Shown: positions 35,906 through 45,208 of the stretch, one piece after another | How positions within the stretch are numbered: the first letter of the stretch is position 1 | Layout: every line of letters starts with the position of its first letter | NCBI GenBank assembly: GCA_030426955.1 | Contig: JAUHXS010000005.1 | Coordinates: forward strand, 1-64,000 | Direction of reading: 5' to 3' | Source: Bacteroidia bacterium | GTDB taxonomy: Bacteria; Bacteroidota; Bacteroidia; Chitinophagales; JAUHXS01 | Length of the DNA stretch: 64,000 nt | Program-made: the position numbers and the translations under genes | Notes under the pieces: generated by a model | Told to the model about the DNA's origin: nothing | What the model saw: the letters and a program-made list of their open reading frames with translations, nothing else | Database searches by the model: none

Positions 35906-36659
35906 ATTGCCCTCCTTTTATATATATAACGTTTTCTAAATATTAAATATTATCCAAAGGTTCTCATTGAGGTTTTTTAGAGGACGAACAACTAAAACGT
36001 TTTAGTTGTGATTTTGATTAAATAGATACAAAAATATATTTTTTTACAAAACAGGTTTAAGCTTTTAAACAACCTTAATTAATTATAAAATTTATTTAAA
36101 AACATATTTATAAGTCATCATTAGGAGTGTGGATATGTATATACTTTTTTTGATCTTTTGTTGGTTAAAATGATAAACACAAGAAATACTTCGTTACCAA
36201 CATTATTATACAACTAAATGATATTGATAATGAATCCATTTAATATAAAATTAACATTGTGTTAACTTCTAACAACATGGATAAATTCACCTGTCACTTT
36301 ATAAAACTTATTCTTTTTTGATGTCAACATTTGTTAAAAATATAAACAATATTAAATCAAAATGGAGGAAAAAATAATTTGTTTTATAACTTAAAAAAAC
36401 ATCAATTTTTAACCAACAATACTTAACAATTTTACCTAAAAAGCTGTTGAAAATAATTTATTATAAGACCTATCATCATTGAGTTTTAATGAGTACAAAT
36501 TTTTGTAATGTGAATAAGATATTTGGTGCTTACTTTATTTGGGTTGGTATAATATAAGTTACAATATCAATATCTAAGGCAAATTAGAGTACTACCTAAT
36601 TCCTCGATAGTTGGGCATATTGTAAATAATAAAGTGGACTTGAATAAGAAGATATAAGT
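35906..36659. other. AT-rich 750-bp non-coding stretch
   Basis: Very AT-rich, with many A and T runs. Apart from the Shine-Dalgarno, palindrome and possible -7 box (TATTTTTG at 36036-36029, minus strand) serving the 41-aa ORF, I see no convincing gene. An 18-codon ORF at 36320-36376 (MSTFVKNINNIKSKW start) is too short to support. No known RNA gene was recognised. Confidence 0.5.
35988..36009. promoter_or_regulatory. Perfect 22-bp palindrome, possible operator
   Basis: ACAACTAAAAC followed directly by its complement GTTTTAGTTGT, with no loop. No T-run follows on either strand, so it is not a standard terminator. It lies 83 bp upstream of the 41-aa membrane-protein start, just downstream of a TATTTTTG box, which fits an operator for a dimeric repressor or a leader hairpin. 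Confidence 0.5.
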
Positions 36660-36914
36660 TTAGCTTACCGCAACGACACCAGTTATTCCTGGAATGTCAC
36701 GCTTTATTGTTTCTTGAATACCAGCTCTCATTGTTGTCAAACTCATAGGACAACATTCACAAGCTCCTAGGAGCTTTACTTTGAGAACATTATCTGCAGT
36801 TAATTCTACAACCTCAACATCACCGCCATCAGCTTTTAAATAAGGACGAATTGAATCAAGTGAAGATTCAATTTTTGCTAGAATGGAGGTGTTGCTTTTT
36901 TCTGCAGCTAACAT
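36660..36914 (-). CDS. NifU-like C-terminal domain protein (Fe-S carrier)
   Basis: 84 aa, the stand-alone NifU C-terminal domain. RPYLKADGGDVEVVELT precedes the cluster-binding motif GACECCPMSLTTM (CxxC). Proteins of this type carry and deliver [4Fe-4S] clusters. It lies 6 nt downstream of mrp, a P-loop Fe-S carrier, so the pair is a cluster-delivery unit. Confidence 0.92.
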   Translation of the reverse strand: MLAAEKSNTSILAKIESSLDSIRPYLKADGGDVEVVELTADNVLKVKLLGACECCPMSLTTMRAGIQETIKRDIPGITGVVAVS

Positions 36915-36920
36915 TTATAT

Positions 36921-38015
36921 CTAAGGGGTTGTTTGAACTGTCTTATTCTTAGCATTAAGAATAGAAACATTTTGTACTAAGTTATCTACAATATTTGAAA
37001 AAACAAGTGATGAAATAGAATTTTTGTCTGCTATTGAAGCAGGGGTACCGCTATCACCGCTTTCTCTTATTCCTTGAACCAATGGAATTTCACCTAGAAA
37101 AGGAATATCATACTTTTGAGCGAGCGTAGACCCTCCACCCGATCCAAAAATATAATACTTGTTGTTAGGCAGTTCCTCCGGAGTGAAATAAGACATATTT
37201 TCTACAACACCAATAACGGGAATATTAATCTTATCATTTCTAAACATACCAATCGCCTTTTTTGCATCAGCTAAGGCAACTTCTTGCGGAGTTGTTACTA
37301 CAACAGCACCCGTAACAGGGACAGTTTGAGTTAACGTTAAATGTATATCGCCTGTGCCTGGAGGAAGGTCTATAATCATATAGTCTAATTCTCCCCAATC
37401 ACAATCAGTAATAAATTGCCTAAAGGCTGAAGAAACCATAGGCCCTCTCCATACGACAGCCTGATCTTCAGCCACCAAGAAACCAAAAGACAAGGTTTTT
37501 ATACCATGTGCTTCCAAAGGTTTTAAAACTTGTACTTCACCCACTGTATTTACTTTGGGTTGTTGACCTCTTAAACCAAGCATAGTAGGAATAGAAGGAC
37601 CATAAATGTCTGCATCAATTAAACCAACCTTTGCTCCTTTATTAGCTAGTCCAACAGCAATATTTACAGCAACAGTAGACTTTCCAACGCCTCCTTTACC
37701 AGAAGCAACAGCTATGATATTTTTTACATTGGGCAATAACTCCTTGGGATCAATACGATTGCTCGTCGTTCTAGCGGTCATTTCTATTTTGACATTAACA
37801 TTATTGCCAACTTCTTTTTGAACAGCCTGAATACAAGCTTTTTCAATTTTGTCTTTCATAGGACAGGCAGGAGTAGTTAAGACAACCTTGAATGATACTT
37901 CGGAGTCAGAAATATTAACATCCTCTATCATATTCAAGGTAACCAAGTCACTACCTAAGTCAGGATCAGGAACGGTAGAGAGTGCTTTTAAAATATGCTC
38001 TTTAGTGATTGACAT
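36921..38015 (-). CDS. mrp: Mrp/ApbC-family Fe-S cluster carrier ATPase
   Basis: 364 aa. The N-terminal ~90 residues are a MIP18/DUF59 domain (LSTVPDPDLGSDLVTLNMI). The P-loop ATPase follows with the deviant Walker A GKGGVGKSTVAV, DADIYGPSIP and DLPPGTGDIHL. The CxxC that follows ENMS in enterobacterial ApbC is missing: the text reads ENMSYFTPEELPNN, which as far as I know is usual in Bacteroidota. It probably works with the NifU-like protein encoded immediately downstream. Its promoter abuts the start codon. Confidence 0.92.
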   Translation of the reverse strand: MSITKEHILKALSTVPDPDLGSDLVTLNMIEDVNISDSEVSFKVVLTTPACPMKDKIEKACIQAVQKEVGNNVNVKIEMTARTTSNRIDPKELLPNVKNIIAVASGKGGVGKSTVAVNIAVGLANKGAKVGLIDADIYGPSIPTMLGLRGQQPKVNTVGEVQVLKPLEAHGIKTLSFGFLVAEDQAVVWRGPMVSSAFRQFITDCDWGELDYMIIDLPPGTGDIHLTLTQTVPVTGAVVVTTPQEVALADAKKAIGMFRNDKINIPVIGVVENMSYFTPEELPNNKYYIFGSGGGSTLAQKYDIPFLGEIPLVQGIRESGDSGTPASIADKNSISSLVFSNIVDNLVQNVSILNAKNKTVQTTP

Positions 38016-38019
38016 AAAG

Positions 38020-38049
38020 TAAAGTTAGTTAAAAGCGTACTAATTACAA
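38020..38049 (-). promoter_or_regulatory. Promoter of mrp, close to the start codon
   Basis: On the minus strand TTG (38049-38047), a 19-nt spacer and TAACTTTA (38027-38020), one base off TAnnTTTG. Only 4 nt separate the box from the ATG at 38015, so the transcript would be leaderless or nearly so. Confidence 0.55.
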
Positions 38050-38083
38050 TTTTACTTTATAGTTTTGAAGAAATGACACTAAA

Positions 38084-38779
38084 GTGAAAGGAAGTCTTTA
38101 TTTAATTCCTACAATACTAGGCGAATATTCTGACTATAAGCAGCCAGAGAATAATCAGGTTGTTGTGCAAAGATTAGCATATTTTTTTGTAGAGCGAGCA
38201 AAAACAGCTAGGAGGCATTTGCGGAAAATGGGCTTTGAAAAAAATTTCGACCAAGTTGAAATGTTAGAACTAAATAATAAAACGAAGCAAGAAGAAATCA
38301 TCAGTTTTCTACAAAAAGCAATAGAAGGTAATGATATCGGTGTGATTTCTGAAGCTGGTTGTCCTGGAGTTGCAGATCCCGGAGCTTTGGTGGTAAAGTT
38401 AGCCCATGAAATGGAGATACAAGTCAAACCCTTGGTAGGACCATCCTCCATATTGCTGGCATTAATGGCATCAGGTTTAAATGGACAAAACTTTGCTTTT
38501 ACAGGATATTTACCGATTAAACAGCCAGAGAGAAACAAAACAATAAAAAAGCTAGAGCAAAGAGCGTTGCAAGGACAAACCCAGATTTTTATGGAGACAC
38601 CATATCGTAATAATAAGTTATTAGAAGACTTGCTTGCTGTTTGTAGTCCCAATATATATTTGTGTATAGCAACAGATATATCGTTACCTACTGAAACCAT
38701 TAAGACACAACTTGTGTCTAAGTGGAAAAAAGACATTCCTCAGCTTAATAAAAGGCCAAGTATCTTTTTGGTTGGATAA
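38084..38779 (+). CDS. RsmI-like SAM-dependent (tetrapyrrole-type) methyltransferase
   Basis: 231 aa, GTG start. The tetrapyrrole-methylase fold is visible in GSLYLIPTILGE, the IGVISEAGCPGVADPGALVV block and VGPSSILLALMASGLNG. RsmI methylates the 2'-O of C1402 of 16S rRNA. This Bacteroidota subgroup is shorter (typical RsmI ~280 aa) and lacks the C-terminal domain, so its exact target is uncertain. It is divergent from mrp. Confidence 0.85.
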   Translation: MKGSLYLIPTILGEYSDYKQPENNQVVVQRLAYFFVERAKTARRHLRKMGFEKNFDQVEMLELNNKTKQEEIISFLQKAIEGNDIGVISEAGCPGVADPGALVVKLAHEMEIQVKPLVGPSSILLALMASGLNGQNFAFTGYLPIKQPERNKTIKKLEQRALQGQTQIFMETPYRNNKLLEDLLAVCSPNIYLCIATDISLPTETIKTQLVSKWKKDIPQLNKRPSIFLVG

Positions 38780-38918
38780 CAGAAATATAATTAATATTGT
38801 ATTGATTATCATTTTTTAATGAGATTTATGTTGTTTAGAAACCAAAACACATATGTTATTAGGATAGGCATTAGGTGGTTAATGCTTTATCTTGATTTTA
38901 AACAAGGCAAATACTAAA

Positions 38919-41603
38919 ATGTTTACAAAACATATACTTATCACGGTTTTATTCTTTATTGCTGTTCTACTTATAAAGGCACAATATGCACCAACAATAA
39001 GTGAGCATCAAATAGCTTTAGGAAGCACTAATGTAGAGGAAATTCAACAAGTTTTAAGAGGTGATGATGGACATATTATTGTTGTAAGCACAACACGAGG
39101 TAACAATGCTGATATTAAAGGTTTTCATGGAGGTATGCTGGCAAGAACTGATTTATGGGTCATAAAGATTCATAAAAATACAGGTGATACGATTTGGAAC
39201 TCGAGAGCTATAGGTAGCACAGGTTGGGAATCAGGAACAAACCTTCCAAATGATGTTTCAGCAAATATCGGCAAAGATGGACATATATACGTTGCAGCAC
39301 AAACAAACACTGCCAATGGGGATGTTTCAAGTATTCACTCGGGCATACCCCTATACTATGATTTATGGGTTTTTAAGATTAATAAAAATAACGGCTCTTT
39401 AATATGGGCTAGTCGAGGACTAGGGGGTAGCCAAAGAGAAGAAGGCTCTCTAATTGCAGGTTCTTCAGCTTCACGAGTAACACAAACGCGAGATAACCAT
39501 GTAGCTGTTGCAACAAATACTAGGTCGAATGATGGTGACATAAGAGGTTATCACGGGGGAACAGATATGTGGGTGGTTAAGCTTAATAGGGCAAATGGTG
39601 ATACGCTCTGGACGACTAGGGCCTTAGGTGGAAGTGCAGACGAGCAAGCACTGGGTTTAATAAACTCAATAGATGGACATTTAATCTTGGCTGGAAATAC
39701 TAATTCAAGTGATGGAGACATAAAAAGTACAAATGGAGGAGGAGATGTTTGGATAGTTAAAATACATAATACGACTGGAGATACCATTTGGACTAGCAGA
39801 GGACTAGGAGGTAGTTCGGGTGAAAGCCTTGGAAACCTCTTTTCTGATGTGGATGGAAATCTTATTGTTGTAGGAACAACTAAATCATCAGATGGAGATA
39901 TAAATGGCTTTCATGGTGGTGTATTTTGGGGTGATCTGTGGGTGGCAAAGCTCGATGTTGTAACAGGCGATACGATTTGGTTTTCCAAAGCCCTAGGAGG
40001 ACCAGGTGATGAATTCTTTTCGCAATCACTATTAACTCAAGAAGGTTCCATATTAATTGCTTGCGGAACAGATGCTGGGGGAGGAGATATAAATAACTTT
40101 CATGGAGGAATAGACTTTTGGTCTGTAAAAATAGATGCCTCTACTGGAAATGTGATATGGAAAAGCGATGCAATAGGCGGTGTAGGCGATGATGCATTGT
40201 TGAAAATCGACACGACTTGTGATGGTGGTTATATTTTGTCTGGAAACACAACGACATTAGACACGAATGATGATATCTCCCAAGTGAATGATTCCTCTTC
40301 CGGAAGAGTATTGTGGTGTGTAAAGTTGGACAAAGAAGGTCAAAAAGAGTGGGATAAGACTTGGTCTGACGGAAGCTTGTCCTCTCCATCTCCACCTGGC
40401 ACAACAAGTTTTGCACCGACAGGGGGTTATTTTTTCCAGGCAGAAAAGGGTGGTGCTATTATTATAGGTGAGAGCAGAAGAGATTTGCCTGATGGTGACA
40501 AAGTTGTTTCGGGCAAAGGTGGCGGAGTGCCAGACCAAGACCTATGGATATCTAAAGTAAAATGGTTTGATGCCAGCTTTGTCTCAGATACGGTATGTCT
40601 TGGTGAGAAAGTATCTTTTGATAATACAACACAAGCAAGCAGTAATGTGAAAAATAAAATTAAATGGATATGGAGTTTCGGGGACGGTAAAATAGACAGC
40701 ACTTTTGCACCTGAGTATCTATATAGTCAATCAGATAGTTTTGAACCACGTTTGATTGCAGAAATTCAGTGTCAAATAGATACAGTATATGGAGTAGCTA
40801 TTGTTATTGATAGTCCTCAGCTAAACCTGCCTGTCGACACTACAGTTTGTCAAAAGGCTATAAGTCTCGTTTTAAGTGCTAGCCAAACAGATATAAGCTA
40901 TCAGTACAGCTGGAGCACAGGCGATACAATACAACAGATAGAGATTGATACTCCGGGATTGTATTGGGTTAATATAAGCAATAAAACTTGCTTTGCATCA
41001 GATACTATCTTTATTGAACTAGGTCAAAAGCCAACAACTCAACTGACCCCACTAGTTGATACCAATATCAGTTGTATAGAATTGCCTAAGCTTTCAATTT
41101 CAAAATCAGGAGCAGATTCATACCAATGGATGACAGATAGTATTCAAAGTGGGAGCACATTGGATAAATTAAAACCCAATTATTTGCTAATATTAAGAGG
41201 AACAGATACCTCTAGCGGATGCAATACAATGGATAGCATGGCTCTAGAAATAGACCAACCAACCAGTACAAGAAATACTTTTAATGTAATGGCTGTTTAT
41301 GGCGATACAACTATTGAATGGAGTATTCACAATCAAGAGTGTTCTGTTTTTGTACCCAATGTTTTTAGTAAAAGCTCTAGTGCATCAAACACAAACTTTA
41401 AACCGATCTTAACCGGTATACCAAGTTCATATGAATTGGTGATTATAAATAGGTTGGGCAAAACAGTTTTTATAACCAATGATTATGATGAGGCTTGGGA
41501 AGGTGATGTAAATAATAGCAATGCAGTATACTCATACGTGTTATCTGTAGCCTATAATGAGAATGTGATCAAGAAAGTGGGAACGGTCAGTCAGGTGCAG
41601 TAG
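38919..41603 (+). CDS. T9SS type B cargo with seven-fold propeller repeat and PKD domain
   Basis: 894 aa from ATG 38919 (MFTKHILITVLFFIAV, ending KAQ), a clear signal peptide; a TTG upstream at 38892 is in frame but unlikely. Residues ~25-480 contain seven ~62-residue repeats of the pattern SDGDIxGFHGGxDxWVxKL-xxTGDTIW-xxxLGGS, the last degenerate, which suggests a seven-bladed beta-propeller. A PKD domain (~555-630, IWSFGDGK) and two Ig-like segments follow. The last ~85 residues are a type B sorting domain (VFVPNVFSK, IINRLGKTVF). It converges on helical-repeat family member B, 10 nt apart. Confidence 0.85.
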   Translation: MFTKHILITVLFFIAVLLIKAQYAPTISEHQIALGSTNVEEIQQVLRGDDGHIIVVSTTRGNNADIKGFHGGMLARTDLWVIKIHKNTGDTIWNSRAIGSTGWESGTNLPNDVSANIGKDGHIYVAAQTNTANGDVSSIHSGIPLYYDLWVFKINKNNGSLIWASRGLGGSQREEGSLIAGSSASRVTQTRDNHVAVATNTRSNDGDIRGYHGGTDMWVVKLNRANGDTLWTTRALGGSADEQALGLINSIDGHLILAGNTNSSDGDIKSTNGGGDVWIVKIHNTTGDTIWTSRGLGGSSGESLGNLFSDVDGNLIVVGTTKSSDGDINGFHGGVFWGDLWVAKLDVVTGDTIWFSKALGGPGDEFFSQSLLTQEGSILIACGTDAGGGDINNFHGGIDFWSVKIDASTGNVIWKSDAIGGVGDDALLKIDTTCDGGYILSGNTTTLDTNDDISQVNDSSSGRVLWCVKLDKEGQKEWDKTWSDGSLSSPSPPGTTSFAPTGGYFFQAEKGGAIIIGESRRDLPDGDKVVSGKGGGVPDQDLWISKVKWFDASFVSDTVCLGEKVSFDNTTQASSNVKNKIKWIWSFGDGKIDSTFAPEYLYSQSDSFEPRLIAEIQCQIDTVYGVAIVIDSPQLNLPVDTTVCQKAISLVLSASQTDISYQYSWSTGDTIQQIEIDTPGLYWVNISNKTCFASDTIFIELGQKPTTQLTPLVDTNISCIELPKLSISKSGADSYQWMTDSIQSGSTLDKLKPNYLLILRGTDTSSGCNTMDSMALEIDQPTSTRNTFNVMAVYGDTTIEWSIHNQECSVFVPNVFSKSSSASNTNFKPILTGIPSSYELVIINRLGKTVFITNDYDEAWEGDVNNSNAVYSYVLSVAYNENVIKKVGTVSQVQ

Positions 41604-41613
41604 TAAAAATGCC

Positions 41614-43119
41614 TTAGAGCAACTTTTGTTTTATCAAGTCTTTAATTGGCTGCTTTTTTATCTTGCTTTCAAGCCATATGTCGATACCAAACGCTTTCAC
41701 TAAGGCATAATTATAAGGAGTGTTTTCTTGGCTTTTAATCACTTCGTTAATCTTAACAAAGGTTTCTACTGCTTTACTGGGGTCAGTTATTTGATAGAGC
41801 TTTCTAAAAATGGGGAATATTGATTTTTCAAAACTAAGTTCTCTTTTCTTAAGAAGCATCCTGTAACAAGATCTGATGGAGCTTTCGAGCAGCATGTCAT
41901 CATCAGCTTCATAGTTAAGAATGATCCTAAAAATCATGGCAAAAGATTGGACATCTCCAAGGAGTATATTTTCAGCATGTATTATTTTTTCGAGCCAATA
42001 TCTGCATTCATCAAATTTTTGGTTTACAAATAAAAGCTGGCAGGCATCTATACATATTATCAGCCAGTTATTTAAGGGCATCTTTTTTTCGTAAACTTCT
42101 AATTGATTATTTATATTTTGGGTATCAAGCTCTATCTTTTCGACTAACATTTTTCGAATAAGAACCGTTATTTCAATAAATGCTATATCTGCTTCAATTT
42201 GACTAGATCTTATATTGGCATTTTTATAAATGGCTTTTACTTTTTGCAAAGTTTCATCAGCCTTACCATAGTTTTTTTCTTCAATTAAATAATAAACTAA
42301 TGATTTGTGATGATTAATATATCTATTTAACCTTGAGTCTAGGCCTTCAGGATGGTTTTCTTCAAGCTTAATGACCTCTTGTATATAATAGGTAGCTTTT
42401 TCAAGGTTACGTTGATATAAGAAGAAGTTATGCCAAGTATTAGCAATAATAAGTTTTTCATAGTTTGACAGGCTGAGATCTTGTTTTTTTAAAAGAGGTG
42501 ATGACATCATGGACTTTAAAGCGCTGTTTGTTTTTGCATCCGTTTTTCGCCCTAAGCTTAGTAAAGTACTGTCAATTTTTGTCGTTAAGTATTGTATTTG
42601 AGAGATTTTTTCCAAGCGTTTTAGCGCACTTGTTTCCTCTTCAAGGATACTATCATTTGACTTCATAACATTGCCCATACTGCTTTTGTAAAGCCTTTTC
42701 CAATAAAGCAGGATCAACTCAAAGTGATACTTCTGATATTTTTGAGCCTTTTTAATGGCTCCTTTAAGCATACTATATCCAAGCTGAAATTGAGCTTTTT
42801 TATATAGCACGATGATGCTTTGTATCGTTTCCAACAGCTCATTATCTGCTGTCTTTTGACTGTAATATGCACTCAAAGAGGAAACAATTTGCTGTTGTAG
42901 GTAATGCTTGTTGTATGAAATGTTTTTCAAAAACACTTTGTTATTAAAGAACTTCCGTTGGATAATAGTTTCGTTATACGATTTCATTTGTTCTATTAAA
43001 TCAAACAGCTTTACATAATTGTTTTTACCCTTTTTTACGTGCAGAGACGAATATATTTTGAAATACCTTTTTTCATTTTTGGTTAAAGACTGAACTAAGC
43101 TGTAGAGTGCTTCTGACAT
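41614..43119 (-). CDS. Unrecognised all-helical (TPR-like) protein, family member B
   Basis: 501 aa from ATG 43119 (MSEALYSLVQSLTKNEKRYF); an upstream in-frame extension to 43173 lacks a plausible start. There is no signal peptide or membrane helix. The N-terminal signature LTKNEKRYFKIYSS and KLFDLIEQM, and the C-terminal WLESKIKKQPIKDLI, align with members A, C and D. The middle is helix pairs such as GYSMLKGAIKKAQKY and KATYYIQEVIKLE. It is encoded between a type B T9SS cargo (convergent) and a T9SS-exported glycoside hydrolase (divergent, 124 nt apart). Function not recognised. Confidence 0.78.
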   Translation of the reverse strand: MSEALYSLVQSLTKNEKRYFKIYSSLHVKKGKNNYVKLFDLIEQMKSYNETIIQRKFFNNKVFLKNISYNKHYLQQQIVSSLSAYYSQKTADNELLETIQSIIVLYKKAQFQLGYSMLKGAIKKAQKYQKYHFELILLYWKRLYKSSMGNVMKSNDSILEEETSALKRLEKISQIQYLTTKIDSTLLSLGRKTDAKTNSALKSMMSSPLLKKQDLSLSNYEKLIIANTWHNFFLYQRNLEKATYYIQEVIKLEENHPEGLDSRLNRYINHHKSLVYYLIEEKNYGKADETLQKVKAIYKNANIRSSQIEADIAFIEITVLIRKMLVEKIELDTQNINNQLEVYEKKMPLNNWLIICIDACQLLFVNQKFDECRYWLEKIIHAENILLGDVQSFAMIFRIILNYEADDDMLLESSIRSCYRMLLKKRELSFEKSIFPIFRKLYQITDPSKAVETFVKINEVIKSQENTPYNYALVKAFGIDIWLESKIKKQPIKDLIKQKLL

Positions 43120-43243
43120 TTTTATAATATTGAAAATTAATATTTTATGAGAAAAAAGAAACTTTGAAATCAAATCACAATTTATAATAATTTTTTCACT
43201 TTACAGCAATTCTACTTTTTTAGCATGAAACAAATACATAGTA

Positions 43244-45208
43244 ATGAGAACACTCTACACAATATTTATGCTGATAGTTTTTTCTATTGTATATGGTCAA
43301 GATGATTTTTGGGGTTTACGCCGAATTTCAACTCAGTATGTAGACACCCCATCTATTCAAGATCTAAAGCCGGTTTATTGGGTTGGAGGAAACAGAATAT
43401 GGGAGTTGGTAGAGCCAAGTGAAAATAACTTTGATTGGGAGCCATTAGATGACTTTGTAAATGATTTTGTAAACAGCAACAATGGTGTTTTACATTATTT
43501 GTTTGAACAGGGCTTTAGTAGTTGGGCTTTAGATGCAGATGGTTTGGTCAAAGACTTTGAAAATATTCCAATCAACGACCCTGTTCCGGATTCCGGATAT
43601 TCAAAAATATTGTACAATACAATATATCAGATAGTAGCGCATATTGCTACCATATACGACCGCCCCCTTTATTTGAATTACTTAAACGAGCCTTGGTTTA
43701 ATAATCACTGGAATACAAATAGTAATGATGTTATTAATATTAATAATTATAGACGCTGCTTGAGGACCGTTTACAAAGCTGCTCACAAAGCAGGGCAAGA
43801 TCACGGATTAGAAGTTTGGGTCTCGCATGGTGGCTTTAATATTCAGCAATATTTACCATATCACTGGTATATTACCTATCAAAATAGCAGTAATAGAGAG
43901 AAAGACTCTATTGCTTTGGAGGCGAAATCTTTCTTTAATGACAGGTCGGGAACCAAAATATCAAACTTTGCTTCATTAGCTAGTTTTGTGAACTCTCAAC
44001 AACATCAGGATTGGAGATCTTGGATTACCAGAATGGCAAGAGAAACAGACTATTTAGATTATATCGACTGGCACATTCCTAATAAGCCAAGGTTTACAAA
44101 GGAAATAATGAAAGTACACGATAATTTGATCAGCTCAGATCCCATTAATGGAATACCAAAACCCTATTTCGGTAGTGAGTCCTATTTTGTTATAAGCGAT
44201 AATGGAGACACGCAGTATGAGCCTTATTTACATGCCCAGGATTTAATGAAAAAATACATAGTAGGAATGGATAATGAAATCATAACGATGTGTCCACCGT
44301 TGCACCCAGCCGGTGAAAATGCACTTACTTTCTACGGTTTTTATGATAAAAAAGATACCTCAGAAACACAAGCAATAAAGGCATACGACTATTTAAGAAA
44401 CCTTGTTCCTAATCCTTGGCAATCAGGAATGCATGATCTTAGTTCGGGAAATGTTTATCACTTCAGGTTTGACAGCTTAAATATGGATGTGTTGTGGAAA
44501 GATGCATTATCAGATGACGATGCTTCGGGAGTATCCTATGAAATTGATTTTTTTAGCGATTATGGCGCAGCTAGTATAAAAGATGTATTTGGAGATTCGG
44601 TAGGATATATTAACAAATGTAAACAAAGGCTTATTCTTAATCAGGATATCAAATATGTATTTTGGGAGGCAGAAGCGAGCGACACCAATAGTTCTTTAAG
44701 CTTTGATTTGGATACTTTGGGGCAAAGCATAATGCTAAATAGCCAAACCGATACATCGGTTTTTAAAAACTTATACTGGACAATTAACGACGACACTTTG
44801 GAATGGCAAGAATCATTGTCTATTGATGTTGACTCTAGTGGCACATATGTTATTTGCTTGATCGGAAAGTATGAGGATGAATTGTGTAGCACCGATAAAA
44901 AAATATGTAAAAATGCCGTTTTCGAAAAAGAAAATAATGCAAACAGTGTATTTCCTTCAGAAAACCTTACAGAACTCTACTTAGCGCCAAATCCTTTTCA
45001 AGATGAGATAACTATCTCTTTAAATTCAAACCTAGTAAATGATTTGATAGAAATACAGTTACTAAACATTAATGGCGTTATAGTCAAAAAACTTGAGGCT
45101 ACAAAGACCATCCGCATGACGGGTCTTTCAAGCCTAGTTAAAGGTCCTTATTTGTTGCTTGTAAAAACAACCCAAGGGCAGATAACTAAACGTTTGTATA
45201 AAATCTAA
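43244..45208 (+). CDS. T9SS type A exported glycoside hydrolase (clan GH-A-like)
   Basis: 654 aa. The signal peptide spans 1-~18 (VYGQ). Residues ~20-400 look like a TIM-barrel hydrolase of the GH-A clan. YLNYLNEPWF gives a candidate acid/base Glu149, and PYFGSESYFV gives a candidate nucleophile Glu312 ahead of an HPAGE loop. The overall look recalls agarase/GH39/GH86-type enzymes, but the family cannot be fixed by eye. A beta-sandwich linker follows, then a type A sorting domain (~580-654, APNPFQDEITISLNS, GPYLLLVKTT). The enzyme is therefore expected at the surface or outside, cutting an extracellular polysaccharide. Its stop codon overlaps that of family member C. Confidence 0.72.
   Translation: MRTLYTIFMLIVFSIVYGQDDFWGLRRISTQYVDTPSIQDLKPVYWVGGNRIWELVEPSENNFDWEPLDDFVNDFVNSNNGVLHYLFEQGFSSWALDADGLVKDFENIPINDPVPDSGYSKILYNTIYQIVAHIATIYDRPLYLNYLNEPWFNNHWNTNSNDVININNYRRCLRTVYKAAHKAGQDHGLEVWVSHGGFNIQQYLPYHWYITYQNSSNREKDSIALEAKSFFNDRSGTKISNFASLASFVNSQQHQDWRSWITRMARETDYLDYIDWHIPNKPRFTKEIMKVHDNLISSDPINGIPKPYFGSESYFVISDNGDTQYEPYLHAQDLMKKYIVGMDNEIITMCPPLHPAGENALTFYGFYDKKDTSETQAIKAYDYLRNLVPNPWQSGMHDLSSGNVYHFRFDSLNMDVLWKDALSDDDASGVSYEIDFFSDYGAASIKDVFGDSVGYINKCKQRLILNQDIKYVFWEAEASDTNSSLSFDLDTLGQSIMLNSQTDTSVFKNLYWTINDDTLEWQESLSIDVDSSGTYVICLIGKYEDELCSTDKKICKNAVFEKENNANSVFPSENLTELYLAPNPFQDEITISLNSNLVNDLIEIQLLNINGVIVKKLEATKTIRMTGLSSLVKGPYLLLVKTTQGQITKRLYKI

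Noticed and set aside
36320-36376. 18-codon ORF MSTFVKNINNIKSKW...
   Set aside because: Too short, no ribosome-binding feature, and chance ORFs of this size are common in such sequence.
35941-36659. Possible replication origin in the AT-rich gap (TTATCCAAA, TTATACAAC look a little like DnaA boxes)
   Set aside because: No cluster of true DnaA boxes, no dnaA/dnaN/gidA nearby, and the resemblance is expected by chance in AT-rich DNA.
38892-38918. Upstream TTG start for the 894-aa cargo gene
   Set aside because: It would place nine polar residues before the signal peptide; ATG 38919 gives a standard signal sequence.
40141-40702. Overlapping minus-strand ORFs inside the seven-fold repeat cargo gene
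   Set aside because: Antisense to a well-supported coding region, with no homology-like features.
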